From: Azoarcus olearius
Lineage (GTDB): Bacteria; Pseudomonadota; Gammaproteobacteria; Burkholderiales; Rhodocyclaceae
DNA: 64,000 nucleotides
Direction: 5' to 3'
Assembly: GCF_001682385.1 (NCBI RefSeq)
Contig: NZ_CP016210.1
Span: 2,852,001 to 2,916,000 of the forward strand
Positions 9,305 to 17,855 of this stretch are shown piece by piece (the stretch's first letter is position 1; each line of letters begins with the position of its first letter). The position numbers and the translations under genes were made by a program. A model generated the notes under the pieces. That model worked only from the letters and a program-made list of their open reading frames with translations. It searched no databases and was not told the origin of the DNA.

Positions 9305-9319
9305 TAGACGCTCGGTCTA
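9305..9319. promoter_or_regulatory. Palindromic operator upstream of the AhpD-like gene
   Basis: TAGAC-GCTCG-GTCTA is a perfect 5-base inverted repeat with a 5-base spacer, between the tetR stop and the peroxidase-like gene. It closely resembles the NemR-type operator TAGACC-N4-GGTCTA. It overlaps a possible -10 element (TAAATA, 9318-9323). Control by the adjacent NemR-like regulator is the simplest reading. Confidence 0.6.
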
Positions 9320-9383
9320 AATACCTACGACGCGAAAGCGCCCATTCAAGTCCATTTATTCTTGTCACGCAGAGGAGTGAAAC

Positions 9384-9962
9384 ATGGAGCAGACCCGCCA
9401 AGCCCCCGTCAGCCGCTTTCCGGTTCCCCGGCTGGAGGACATGCCTGCCGACATTCGCGAGCGCATCATGGCGGTGCAGGAAAAGTCAGGCTTCATTCCC
9501 AACGTCTTCCTGACCCTCGCCCATCGGCCGGACGAATTTCGCGCGTTCTTTGCCTATCACAACGCCTTGATGGAAAAGCCGGGCAATCTGACCAAGGCCG
9601 AGCGGGAAATGATCGTGGTGGCAACGAGCGGCGCCAATCAATGCCAATACTGCGTGATCGCGCACGGCGCCATCCTGCGCATCCGCGCCAAGAATCCGCT
9701 CATCGCCGATCAGATCGCCACGAATTACCGCAAGGCAGATATCACCGACCGCCAGAAAGCCATGCTGGATTTCGCGATGCGCGTCTCGCAATCCGCGCAT
9801 CTGGTCGGCGAGGCCGATTTCGACACGCTGAAAACCCACGGCTTCACCGAAGAGGACATCTGGGACATCGCCGGCATCTCCGCGTTTTTCGGCATGTCCA
9901 ATCGTCTGGCCAACGTGACCAGCATGCGACCCAATGCGGAGTTCTACGCGCTGGGCCGCTAG
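9384..9962 (+). CDS. AhpD-like peroxidase-related protein
   Basis: A 192-residue carboxymuconolactone-decarboxylase/AhpD-fold protein of the uncharacterised peroxidase-related group. The redox motif C87-Q-Y-C90 is followed by H94 (CQYCVIAHGA), the alkylhydroperoxidase active-site pattern. It should reduce peroxides or act as a disulfide-cycling antioxidant in the cytoplasm. An AGAGGAG ribosome-binding site precedes the ATG. Its place behind a NemR-like repressor and operator suggests induction by electrophiles or oxidants. Confidence 0.8.
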   Translation: MEQTRQAPVSRFPVPRLEDMPADIRERIMAVQEKSGFIPNVFLTLAHRPDEFRAFFAYHNALMEKPGNLTKAEREMIVVATSGANQCQYCVIAHGAILRIRAKNPLIADQIATNYRKADITDRQKAMLDFAMRVSQSAHLVGEADFDTLKTHGFTEEDIWDIAGISAFFGMSNRLANVTSMRPNAEFYALGR

Positions 9963-10181
9963 CCGATCACTGGAAATCCGCGGCGCCGCCGCGGCCGGCG
10001 GCTTCCGCTGCAACGGACTGCGGCGCGGCACGAGCGTGCAATTTCTTTACACAGCGCCGCACCATTGCACGACATTTCCTTCACCAGCCGGCCCGCCCCC
10101 TGTCTTTCCCCGGGAACACCGAATGCTTCTCTCCCAAAGCGATGGCAGCACAGCCAGCGCTATTGCCCTGAGGAGACGATC

Positions 10182-10370
10182 ATGCCGAACCAGCAAAATA
10201 ACCAGCAACAAGACCAGAAGCAGCAGCGTGAGCAGCAACCCCAGCAGCAACAGCCGGGGCGGCAGCAGCAACAGCCCGGCCAGCAGCAACAACCCAACCA
10301 GCAACAGCCCGAGCAGCAGCAGACCAAGCAGGATCAAAACCAGCAACGCGGTCAGAACCAGCAACGCTGA
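10182..10370 (+). CDS. Glutamine-rich low-complexity small protein
   Basis: A 62-residue protein with 35 glutamines (56%) arranged as runs of 2-4 Gln split by Pro, Gly, Asn, Lys, Arg and Asp. Apart from the start methionine it has no hydrophobic or aromatic residue and no Cys, so it must be disordered. A TGAGGAG site 9 bases before the ATG supports translation. The antisense frame encodes a leucine run, an artefact of CAG/CAA codons. Function unknown; an RNA- or phase-separation-related or stress-related hydrophilin-like role is possible but unsupported. Confidence 0.6.
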   Translation: MPNQQNNQQQDQKQQREQQPQQQQPGRQQQQPGQQQQPNQQQPEQQQTKQDQNQQRGQNQQR

Positions 10371-10448
10371 TGCAGTCCTGACGCGGGCGCCCCGGTCGCA
10401 GGAGCGCCCTGCGCATCTCCTTTCCGCGTGCGGCGTTTCGTGCACGCA

Positions 10449-10480
10449 TTCCCGGCAGTCCCAAAGCGGGCTGCCGGGAA
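10449..10480. terminator. Stem-loop between convergent genes
   Basis: TTCCCGGCAG (10449-10458) pairs perfectly with CTGCCGGGAA (10471-10480) around a 12-base loop. It lies between the plus-strand Q-rich gene and the minus-strand 102-residue gene, so it could end both transcripts. It lacks a long U-tract. Confidence 0.45.
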
Positions 10481-10504
10481 CCCTCCCCGCGCGCCTGCCG
10501 GCTC

Positions 10505-10813
10505 TCAGCAGATGCCGGCAATAAAGCGCCTGCGTGCCTCTTCCAGCGCCGCTTTCCCCGCCGCGTCGGTCAACTTCAGCGCGGTCTGGTGGTAGGCCTC
10601 GAAAGCCGCCCTCACCTTCGCCGCGTCCAGTCCCTTCGGCGACTCCTCCAGCAGCACCGGCGGTGCCTCACCCGGCACAGGTTGCAGGACCGCATGCTTG
10701 GGGATGAAGCTGACGGCCCCCGCTTCATCGGACGCGGTCATCGGCCCGACCTTGGTGTGGATGCGGCCCTTGAGCAGGAAGCGGGCGCCGAGGGGAAGGA
10801 GATTGATCTTCAT
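10505..10813 (-). CDS. Hypothetical protein following the radical SAM gene
   Basis: A 102-residue cytoplasmic protein starting MKINLLPLGARFLLKGRIHTKVGPMTASDE. The first 55 residues look like a small beta-structured domain with basic patches, and the rest (KVRAAFEAYHQTALKLTDAAGKAALEEARRRF) a helical hairpin. The ATG at 10813 was chosen over a longer frame that runs into the radical SAM gene. It starts 43 bases after that gene's stop on the same strand, so the two are probably cotranscribed. No family recognised. Confidence 0.6.
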   Translation of the reverse strand: MKINLLPLGARFLLKGRIHTKVGPMTASDEAGAVSFIPKHAVLQPVPGEAPPVLLEESPKGLDAAKVRAAFEAYHQTALKLTDAAGKAALEEARRRFIAGIC

Positions 10814-10856
10814 GGATATCGCTTGCTTGAATTGAGCGGGGTTGCGATGGCGGCGC

Positions 10857-12782
10857 TTACTGCTGGGCGAGCGCGCGCGCGATGAACTGCCGCGCCACCC
10901 GCGGCCGCGGCACCTTGTCGGCAAACCAGTTGCGCACATCGGTATCCAGCCCGATGCCGTGCATGTAGTTGTACAGCGCCTTGTTGAGCGCAGCACCGAG
11001 CGCGTCGTGATCCACGCCGGTCGGGTCGACGAATTCGACATCGTTCTTGGCGAAACTCACCGGCGGCAGCGGCAGCAGGCGCACGCCGTATTCGTCCGGG
11101 TTCTTGCCCACCGGGGAATGCACCGTGCAGGCGAAGCGGTGGAAGAAGCCGGACTGGATGCAGCCGGCCTCGAACAGCTGGCGCACGTATTCCAGCGCGT
11201 CCACCGTGTCGTGCACCGTCTGGGTCGGAAAGCCGTACATCAGGTAGGCATGGACCAGCACGTCGGCTTCGGCGAAGGCGTGGGTGACGCGCGCTACCTG
11301 ATCCACCGACACGCCCTTCTTCATCAGCTTCAGCAAGCGGTCGGAGGCCACCTCCAGCCCGCCGGAAATCGCGATGCAGCCGCTGTCGGCCAACAGCTGG
11401 CACAACTCCGGGGTGAAGGACTTCTCGAAGCGGATGTTGCCCCACCACGAAATCGCCACGCCGCGGCGCAGCAGTTCCTCGGCCAGCGCGCGCAGCGCCT
11501 TGGGCGGCGCCGCCTCATCGACGAAGTGGAAGCCGGTCTGGCCGGTCTCGGCGATGATGGCCTCGATGCGGTCCACCAGCACGCTGGCGGCGGCGCCCTC
11601 ATAACGCGAGATATAGTCGAGGCTGATGTCGCAAAAGCTGCACTTCTTCCAGTAGCAACCGTGCGCTACGGTGAGCTTGTTCCAGCGCCCGTCCGACCAC
11701 AGCCGGTGCATCGGGTTGAGCATGTCGAGGATGGACAGATAGCGGTCCAGCGGCAGGCCGTCCCAGGTGGGCGTGCCGACCTCGTCGAAGGGGACGTCCG
11801 GCTCGGGGAAATTCACGTAGCGGACCTCGCCGCTGTCGGCGTCGCGCACGAAGGTGCGCACCAGGCGCGACGTTGAACGCCCGCCCTGCAGATGGTCGAT
11901 CAGCGCCAGCACCGGACGTTCGCCATCGTCCAGCGTCACATAGTCGAAGTAGTCGAACACCCGCGCGTCCTTCAGCTCGCGCAGTTCGGTATTCACGAAG
12001 CCGCCGCCCAGCGCCACCGCGATGGAGGGATCGCGGGCCTTGATCGCCTGGGCGATGCGGAAGGCCCCATACACCGAGCCGGGAAACGGCACCGACAGCA
12101 GCACCAGCTGCGGGCGGTGGCGCTCGATGGCCGCCACAGCCAGCTCGATCAGCAGCGTGTCGACCAGCGTCGGCGGCGCCGCGAGCGCGCGCGCCAGCGG
12201 TTCGAAGCTGGGCTGGCTGCGCGCCAGCGATTCGGCGTAGCGGACGAATTCGAAGCGCGCATCCACCGCCTCGCGCAGCACGTCGGCGAGGTCGTTGAGA
12301 TAGAGCGTGGCGAGGTGGCGGGCGCGGTCCTGCAGGCCCAGCGAGCCAAACGCCCAGGCCAGCGGGTCCCCACCTTCCGGGTCGTAATAGACATCGAGCG
12401 CATCGAAGCGCGGCCCTTCCGGCAGGAAGGTGCGCGAGCAGATGCGGTGCGCCACGGTGGAATCCCGCCCCTGCAGGAAGGCGATGACCGGCGCGATGGT
12501 GTAGTGGTAACGCTCGAAGTGTTCCAGAAAGCCGGCGGCCATCGGCGTGCGCTGCTTCGCCGGCATCGCCTCCACCGCGGCACGCACCGCGGCGAGGCCG
12601 TCACGCGAGAACAGCCGCAGCACCAGCGCCAGCGCAAGATCCTCCTGCTCCGCGTGGATGCCGCGCGAACGCAGGAAGCCGGTGAGATAGGCGGTGGACG
12701 GGTAAGGCGTATTGAGCTGCGTCATCGGCGGGACGATGGACAGCACGTGCAAAGGGCTGGGCTGCAAGATGGTGCTCTGCAT
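10857..12782 (-). CDS. B12-binding-domain radical SAM protein
   Basis: A 641-residue protein. The N-terminal half (about 10-310) resembles a cobalamin-binding domain, with PQLVLLSVPFPGSVYGAFRIAQAIK and VALGGGFVNTELRE. The radical SAM half (about 368-600) carries the cluster cysteines as HGC376-YWKK-C381-SF-C384. This spacing is CX4CX2C rather than the usual CX3CX2C. Later, SGGLEVASDRLLKLMKKGV matches the SAM-binding strand region. Members methylate or rearrange unactivated carbon centres. The substrate cannot be inferred; only the small gene downstream is linked. Confidence 0.82.
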   Translation of the reverse strand: MQSTILQPSPLHVLSIVPPMTQLNTPYPSTAYLTGFLRSRGIHAEQEDLALALVLRLFSRDGLAAVRAAVEAMPAKQRTPMAAGFLEHFERYHYTIAPVIAFLQGRDSTVAHRICSRTFLPEGPRFDALDVYYDPEGGDPLAWAFGSLGLQDRARHLATLYLNDLADVLREAVDARFEFVRYAESLARSQPSFEPLARALAAPPTLVDTLLIELAVAAIERHRPQLVLLSVPFPGSVYGAFRIAQAIKARDPSIAVALGGGFVNTELRELKDARVFDYFDYVTLDDGERPVLALIDHLQGGRSTSRLVRTFVRDADSGEVRYVNFPEPDVPFDEVGTPTWDGLPLDRYLSILDMLNPMHRLWSDGRWNKLTVAHGCYWKKCSFCDISLDYISRYEGAAASVLVDRIEAIIAETGQTGFHFVDEAAPPKALRALAEELLRRGVAISWWGNIRFEKSFTPELCQLLADSGCIAISGGLEVASDRLLKLMKKGVSVDQVARVTHAFAEADVLVHAYLMYGFPTQTVHDTVDALEYVRQLFEAGCIQSGFFHRFACTVHSPVGKNPDEYGVRLLPLPPVSFAKNDVEFVDPTGVDHDALGAALNKALYNYMHGIGLDTDVRNWFADKVPRPRVARQFIARALAQQ

Positions 12783-12884
12783 CGGAACGGAACGCGGCCG
12801 GCCACGCCGTCCGCGGGTGGAAAGTCGGAAGGATACCGTCCGCGCCCGACCACGGCCACGCCTGCCGGCAATGCGCCCGCGCCC

Positions 12885-13008
12885 GCCCTGCCCTCGACGT
12901 CGAGTTCGTGATCCCGGGAAATGACGACCCCCGTAAGGCGGTGACGAACAGGAAACCGGCCATCGGGAGGCCGGCGTACCGGTGCATGCGGACGAGAAAG
13001 AAGCGCAT
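12885..13008 (-). pseudogene. Frameshifted relic of a PepSY-TM iron-uptake protein
   Basis: From the ATG at 13008 the translation MRFFLVRMHRYAGLPMAGFLFVTALRG matches the amino-terminal membrane segment of PepSY-associated TM proteins. One base out of frame, the next stretch reads VISRDHELDVE, matching the family's following AFxHELDxxLNP segment. The homology then stops. A single-base shift plus deletion of the rest explains this. PepSY-TM proteins commonly accompany TonB receptors and siderophore genes, and this one sits at the end of a siderophore operon. Confidence 0.55.
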
Positions 13009-13056
13009 CGCGTAGAAGTTCAAGAAAGGTCGTACCAGCCCTCAGCGGCGGCGATG

Positions 13057-14157
13057 TCAGATATGCCCGCTCATCAAGCGTCGGTAGAACTCGTGAAAAT
13101 GCTGCATGCCGTCTTCCATCGGCGACTGGTAGGGCCCGATTTCACTGCGCCCCTGCAGCATCAAGGCCCGCCGGCCACGATCCATGCGCTCGCCGATGTC
13201 GTCATCCTCGATGCCGGTTTCCATGTACGCGGCCTGCTCCGCGCGGGCGAATTCCGGTTTGAACAGCGCGATGTCCTCCGGGTAGTAGAACTCGACCACG
13301 TTGAGCGTCCGGGCGACGCCCTGCGGAATCAAGGTCGACACAACCAGCACGTGGGGATACCACTCGACCATGATGTTGGGAAAGTAGGTCAGCCAGATCG
13401 CGCCATGCCGTGGTGTCTGGCCGGCGGAGTAGTCGAGCACCGCCTTGTGCCAGTCGCCATAGGTGGCCGAACCCGGTCTGTCCAATGCGGTGATGCCGAC
13501 GCGCTGGACCGAATACCATTCGCCAAACTGCCAGGTCAGGTCGTCGCAGGTCACGAAGCGGCCAAGCCCGGGATGAAACGGAACGACGTGGTAATCCTCG
13601 AGATAGATCTCGATGAAGGTTTTCCAGTTGTAGTTGCACCCACGCAGTTCGACATGGTGCAGCCGGTAGCCGGTGAAATCGAACTCCGCGGCCATGGACA
13701 TTCCGGCAAGATCGGCCTTCGCGGAACGCGGCCCCCTGAACAGCAATCCCTTCCAGCACTCCAGCTTGCGCCGGCTCAGGTCGAGGCAGGGATTCGCCGG
13801 AAAATACGGTGCGACGACCAGACGGCCGTCGGTACCGTAGCTCCAACGATGGATCGGGCAGACCAGCCTGTCCGCATTGCCCGCTCCCTGCAACATGATG
13901 GCCTGACGGTGACGGCAGACGTTGGACATCTCGTAGATGCCGTCCGCCTGGCGCACGATCAGGCATGCGTGGTCGTTCCATTCCTGCGAACGGTAGTCGT
14001 ACAGTTCCGGCACCATCAGCTCATGGCCGACGTAGCCCGGCCCTGCATCGAACAACAGCCTCTTTTCCAGTTCGAAGAGCTTTTCGTCGAAATAGCATTC
14101 GACGGGCAGCTGTGACGCCGCGCGCGCAAGCATTGCGCGATTGCCGATGTCGGACAT
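13057..14157 (-). CDS. alcE: Rieske non-heme iron oxygenase, AlcE-like
   Basis: A 366-residue Rieske oxygenase alpha-type subunit. The 2Fe-2S ligands are C81-R-H83 and C100-P-I-H103. The mononuclear iron site is seen in N177-W-K and E187-D-Y-H190-VVPF-H195. No beta subunit or reductase is adjacent. It is the last intact gene of the siderophore operon, starting 44 bases after the IucA/IucC stop. In Bordetella, AlcE is the Rieske protein of the alcaligin operon, implicated in hydroxylating the diamine backbone. The same role here is inferred from gene content. Confidence 0.75.
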   Translation of the reverse strand: MSDIGNRAMLARAASQLPVECYFDEKLFELEKRLLFDAGPGYVGHELMVPELYDYRSQEWNDHACLIVRQADGIYEMSNVCRHRQAIMLQGAGNADRLVCPIHRWSYGTDGRLVVAPYFPANPCLDLSRRKLECWKGLLFRGPRSAKADLAGMSMAAEFDFTGYRLHHVELRGCNYNWKTFIEIYLEDYHVVPFHPGLGRFVTCDDLTWQFGEWYSVQRVGITALDRPGSATYGDWHKAVLDYSAGQTPRHGAIWLTYFPNIMVEWYPHVLVVSTLIPQGVARTLNVVEFYYPEDIALFKPEFARAEQAAYMETGIEDDDIGERMDRGRRALMLQGRSEIGPYQSPMEDGMQHFHEFYRRLMSGHI

Positions 14158-14201
14158 GGTTCCGGCCTCCCGTAGTATCTATCCGAAAATGCGAAACCGG
14201 G

Positions 14202-16040
14202 TCACGGCCGAAACCGGGCGATGGGATTGTGCAGATTTCCTGCCATTTTCAGATTGGCAGCCGGGTCGGCGAGATTGATCATCTGCAGGTTATTGCTCAA
14301 TTGCAGACGGTTGAGGCAGGAATGCAGGAACTCGGGCGCGAAGAGATCGTACGCACGGTATTTCTCTGCCAGCTCCGGATGAGCGCGCTGATACCCGGCG
14401 ATGCACGCCGCCACCAGTTCCCAGAACGTCTCTTCGCCGCAGCAGGCGTTGTCGACGAGAATTTCGTTCAGGTAGCGGAAAAAGCCATCGAAGACGTCGA
14501 TGAAGATGGCCAGCAGCTTCACCCGGTCGGGTACATCGACAGCAAGTCTTCGCACCGCCGCGGGCAGTCGATCCCTGGCCGAGACATCCAGAATGGCGGA
14601 CTCCTCCGCGATGTCCTTCATCAACACCCGCACCGGCGCATGGTCCGACAGCACCATGATCAGGTTTTCCCCATGCGGCATGAACACCAGATCGTGCATA
14701 TAGAAGCAATGCACCAGAGGCGCCAGATAGGCGTCGAGATAGCGCTTCAGCCATTCCACCACGCCCAGTTCCGAGCGGCGGATCAATTCGGGCAGCAGCG
14801 CCGCACCGTTCCGGTCGACATGCAGCAACGCTGCCATCGTCATCAGCCGCTCGCCCGGCTGGAGCAGCGCTAGCGGACTTTCGCGCCACAATGCCGAGAA
14901 CATCTTCTTGTACTGGCTGTCGGCTTCGATGGCGGCTTCGTAGTAGTAATTCCGGAAGCCGAGCGAAGCCACCTCGCGCAGAATGTTGAAGCCATTGCGC
15001 CGGAGATAGGCGTCGTTGTCGATCACGCCCTTGATGTACTCGTTGATGGCCGGGGTGCCGGACATGTAGTACGGCGACAGACCCCGCATGAACCCCATGT
15101 TCAGGATGGACAGCGAGGTCTTGACGTAGCGCTTGCTGCGGTCGCTGACGTTGAAGAAGGTGCGGATCGACTGCTGGGCCAGATAGTCGTCGTCCCCGTG
15201 ACCGAGGCAGATGATCTTGCGCCGGGCGACGTAGGACGCAAAGACGATGGACAGCTTGTTGAACCACTGCCACGGGTGCGCCGGCATGAAGAAGTAGTCG
15301 TCCGCGTTCTCACCCAGGCCGGAGACGATCGCGCCGAAGCGTTCGACGGTGGGCCGTCCAAGCTCTTCATCGATCAGTTGCCGGTAGCTCAGATCGGACA
15401 GGCTGGCGAAGCTGGCATTCTCCTTATGCACTGCCAGCCAGACGATCCGGAACGGCGACCCGGCTTCCGGCGCATAGGCCTGGTAATCCAGGGCGCCAAA
15501 ACCCAGCCGTCCGTTATTCGCGACGAATCCGGGGTGCCCCTCGGTCATGGCGGTCTCGATGCGCTGGAAATCCTCGGTGTCCGCCAACGCCGCCGCGCTC
15601 GGCGCGTCGGCCTTCATGTACTTGTAGGCCGCGCCATAGAGCGTACTGCTGATCTCGTCGAGATAGACCGGCAGCAATTCTTCCTTGATGCCGAGCCGTC
15701 CGCGCACATCAATGATGAACTGCAGGGCATCGAGCACCTGCAACTCGTCGTCCACCAGTCGCTGGATGGACTCCGCCGGAATGTGCCAGTGGCGCAAGGC
15801 CAGCACCCGTGCCTGGAACCGGTAGCGCGTGCTGCCATCATCGGAGTGAATCTGGTATGGCTGGAAGCCTCCTGCACCGGCACCGGCCAGCCGCTCGGGC
15901 TCGATGATCACTTCGTGGGCGAATTCGGACAGTGCCTTGCGTATCAGCCGACGATTGGCTTCAGCCCAAGCCTCCGGCGTCAGGTGCAGCGTGGCTTCGA
16001 TAGGTTGCTTCAGCAGCGGCTGGGGAATGGCGGCGTTCAT
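14202..16040 (-). CDS. alcC: IucA/IucC-family siderophore synthetase, AlcC-like
   Basis: A 612-residue NRPS-independent siderophore synthetase. It would join or macrocyclise N-hydroxy-N-succinyl diamine units in the cytoplasm using ATP. Motifs are EGHPGFVANNGRLGF (168-181), MPAHPWQWFNKLS (252-264), and KTSLSILNMGFMRGLSPYYMSGTPAIN. These fit the type C group (AlcC, RhbF-like), and the length matches AlcC. The ATG overlaps the acyltransferase stop (ATGA), indicating translational coupling. The C-terminal half is the FhuF-like IucA/C extension. Confidence 0.85.
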   Translation of the reverse strand: MNAAIPQPLLKQPIEATLHLTPEAWAEANRRLIRKALSEFAHEVIIEPERLAGAGAGGFQPYQIHSDDGSTRYRFQARVLALRHWHIPAESIQRLVDDELQVLDALQFIIDVRGRLGIKEELLPVYLDEISSTLYGAAYKYMKADAPSAAALADTEDFQRIETAMTEGHPGFVANNGRLGFGALDYQAYAPEAGSPFRIVWLAVHKENASFASLSDLSYRQLIDEELGRPTVERFGAIVSGLGENADDYFFMPAHPWQWFNKLSIVFASYVARRKIICLGHGDDDYLAQQSIRTFFNVSDRSKRYVKTSLSILNMGFMRGLSPYYMSGTPAINEYIKGVIDNDAYLRRNGFNILREVASLGFRNYYYEAAIEADSQYKKMFSALWRESPLALLQPGERLMTMAALLHVDRNGAALLPELIRRSELGVVEWLKRYLDAYLAPLVHCFYMHDLVFMPHGENLIMVLSDHAPVRVLMKDIAEESAILDVSARDRLPAAVRRLAVDVPDRVKLLAIFIDVFDGFFRYLNEILVDNACCGEETFWELVAACIAGYQRAHPELAEKYRAYDLFAPEFLHSCLNRLQLSNNLQMINLADPAANLKMAGNLHNPIARFRP

Positions 16041-16639
16041 GAAAGGGCTTCCTCGAGAAGGGTCTGCGTGGCGTTCTCAAAATCCGACCTGGTGCAGAAG
16101 GCAAGACCGGCTAGTTTTTCTGCGAAAACAACCGTGCGATGACAGGTGAAGCCAACGGCTTGATTCAGGGCGTGGATCTTGTGGTTGTCGACATCCGGTT
16201 CAACCACGATCCGCTGCGCGTCCAGATGAACGAACATGAAGCGCATCAATGCCTTGAAAGCCGCCAGGGTGAAGCCGGCAATCCGTTCCTTTGCCGGCCC
16301 CATGAAGAGATGCATGCCGAGATCGCCGGGCTTCACCGGGTAGTGCTGGGCAACCCGGTCGTAGCGCGGGTCATAGCATTCGATCAGGAAGGCTGGCTGA
16401 CCGACGTACAGGCCGATATAGGCCGTGGCTTGGCCGGAGCTCATCAGGTCCTGGTAGATTTGCCGGATTTCGTCTTCCCCCTTGTCCTGCATGAGCCAGA
16501 AGCGTGCGTAATCCCGCGTGAACCAGTCATGCAGCATCGGGATGTCTTCCGGGATCCGCAGCAGTCGAAACGCGAACGGCCCCTCCTGGCGATGGATACC
16601 GGGGAAGTCGCTCCTGCGATGCGGGGTCTCAATCGGCAC
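16037..16639 (-). CDS. alcB: GNAT acyltransferase for hydroxamate siderophore synthesis, AlcB-like
   Basis: A 200-residue acyltransferase (IucB/RhbD/AlcB family) that would acylate the N-hydroxyamine, probably with succinyl-CoA. Characteristic blocks are HDWFTRDYARFWLMQDK, FLIECYDP, GDLGMHLFMGPAKERIAGFTLAAFKALMRFMF and VVEPDVDNHKIHALNQAVGF. I chose a GTG start at 16639, with a GGGAGG site 9 bases upstream, because the longer frame only covers exporter sequence. It overlaps the exporter gene by 11 bases and the synthetase gene by 4. Confidence 0.82.
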   Translation of the reverse strand: MPIETPHRRSDFPGIHRQEGPFAFRLLRIPEDIPMLHDWFTRDYARFWLMQDKGEDEIRQIYQDLMSSGQATAYIGLYVGQPAFLIECYDPRYDRVAQHYPVKPGDLGMHLFMGPAKERIAGFTLAAFKALMRFMFVHLDAQRIVVEPDVDNHKIHALNQAVGFTCHRTVVFAEKLAGLAFCTRSDFENATQTLLEEALS

Positions 16640-17855
16640 GGGCAGGCACCTCCCGGACGGTGACGGACGCTTCCTGCGGCTCGGCGGCAGGCGCCGCAAG
16701 GAGCAGGCGGGCGAGCACGGCAGCGAGCGCAAAGGCGATTGCCCCCAGCACAAAGGGCACCGACAGGCCGTAACGCTCGACAACCGCCCCCGCGGCAAAT
16801 GACGACAGCAAGACGCCCAGATTCTGGAAGAAGTTGGTAATGCTGTAGTCCTGCGCATAGTGCTGCGGCGTACTCATGCGAAACAGGAACACGTCCAGCT
16901 TGACGACGATCTGGAACACCGCCCAGCCGTACAGGCAGCGGCCGATCACGATCAATTCCACATGCGGCGCTGCCTGCAGCAGCAAGCCCGCGATGCCGAG
17001 CAGCAGATTGCCCGAGGTATGGTTCGGCAAGCGTCCGCCACTGGCGCGGATACGGGCGTTGATGAACAGCGCCAGCACCGCGACCGCGCCCGGAATGGCG
17101 AATGCCGCGCCCGCGAGCAGTTCGCTGTCCTGACCGGAGACCTGCTGCCAATAGACCGCGAAGAAGGGCCTGACCAGATAGACCCCCGCATCGAAAACCA
17201 GCATGACGAGTGCCAACCGGAGGATGGAAAGCCGTATGCGCAGTTTCCTGAACCACGCGACAGCGACCGCCTCTTCCGCAGGCGCTGCCGCCGCGTTGAC
17301 GCGGACCATCCGGCCGCTGCGGATCAGGTGGAAGCACACTGCCATCTGGAAGAAATCCCCCGCCGCCATCGCCAGGATGCTGCCGGACGGTCCCCAGGTT
17401 TCCATCACGAAGCCACCGACCACCGCTCCGGAGATGGCGCCGAAATGCACCACCACCGACAACAGGCCTATCGTTCCCGCGTGCTTCTCGGGCGGCTCGA
17501 GCCGCATCAGGTAGGGATACATCAGCAGGTAGCTGCTCTTGCATATGAACATCAGCATGGACAGGACCCAATAGGCCGCCACGCCCTGCGCCCACAAGCT
17601 CAGCACGCTGAAGCAGCCCGCGGCGAACTGGGTATAGACCAGCAGATGCAGGGGCTCCACCCGCCGGCTCAGGCGCGCCCAGAACGGCAAGGTGCACATC
17701 ACCGCGATCGAGATGGCGGCAACATAGGCGCCGACGTGCACCGCACTCTCCACGCCGTATCGCCCCAGAAAGAACTGGGGATAGAAGGGAATCAGGACGG
17801 CATCGCTGATGACGGCGAAGGCGGTCATCAGGATGATGTTGAATTTGAGGCTCAT
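16629..17855 (-). CDS. MFS transporter, probable siderophore exporter (AlcS-like)
   Basis: A 408-residue major facilitator protein with about 12 hydrophobic segments, from MSLKFNIILMTAFAVISDAVLIPFYPQFFLGRYGVES to a hydrophilic tail. The inter-half loop holds IRSGRMVRVNAAAAPAEE. The ATG at 17855 overlaps the monooxygenase stop (ATGA), fixing the start inside a longer open frame. Its position between the N-hydroxylase and acyltransferase genes indicates export of the finished siderophore, like AlcS of Bordetella. Import of the ferri-siderophore across the inner membrane is a less likely alternative. Confidence 0.78.
   Translation of the reverse strand: MSLKFNIILMTAFAVISDAVLIPFYPQFFLGRYGVESAVHVGAYVAAISIAVMCTLPFWARLSRRVEPLHLLVYTQFAAGCFSVLSLWAQGVAAYWVLSMLMFICKSSYLLMYPYLMRLEPPEKHAGTIGLLSVVVHFGAISGAVVGGFVMETWGPSGSILAMAAGDFFQMAVCFHLIRSGRMVRVNAAAAPAEEAVAVAWFRKLRIRLSILRLALVMLVFDAGVYLVRPFFAVYWQQVSGQDSELLAGAAFAIPGAVAVLALFINARIRASGGRLPNHTSGNLLLGIAGLLLQAAPHVELIVIGRCLYGWAVFQIVVKLDVFLFRMSTPQHYAQDYSITNFFQNLGVLLSSFAAGAVVERYGLSVPFVLGAIAFALAAVLARLLLAAPAAEPQEASVTVREVPARAD

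Noticed and set aside
10047-10445. Leucine-run hydrophobic protein on the minus strand
   Set aside because: It is the mirror of the glutamine codons of the Q-rich gene and has no ribosome-binding site.
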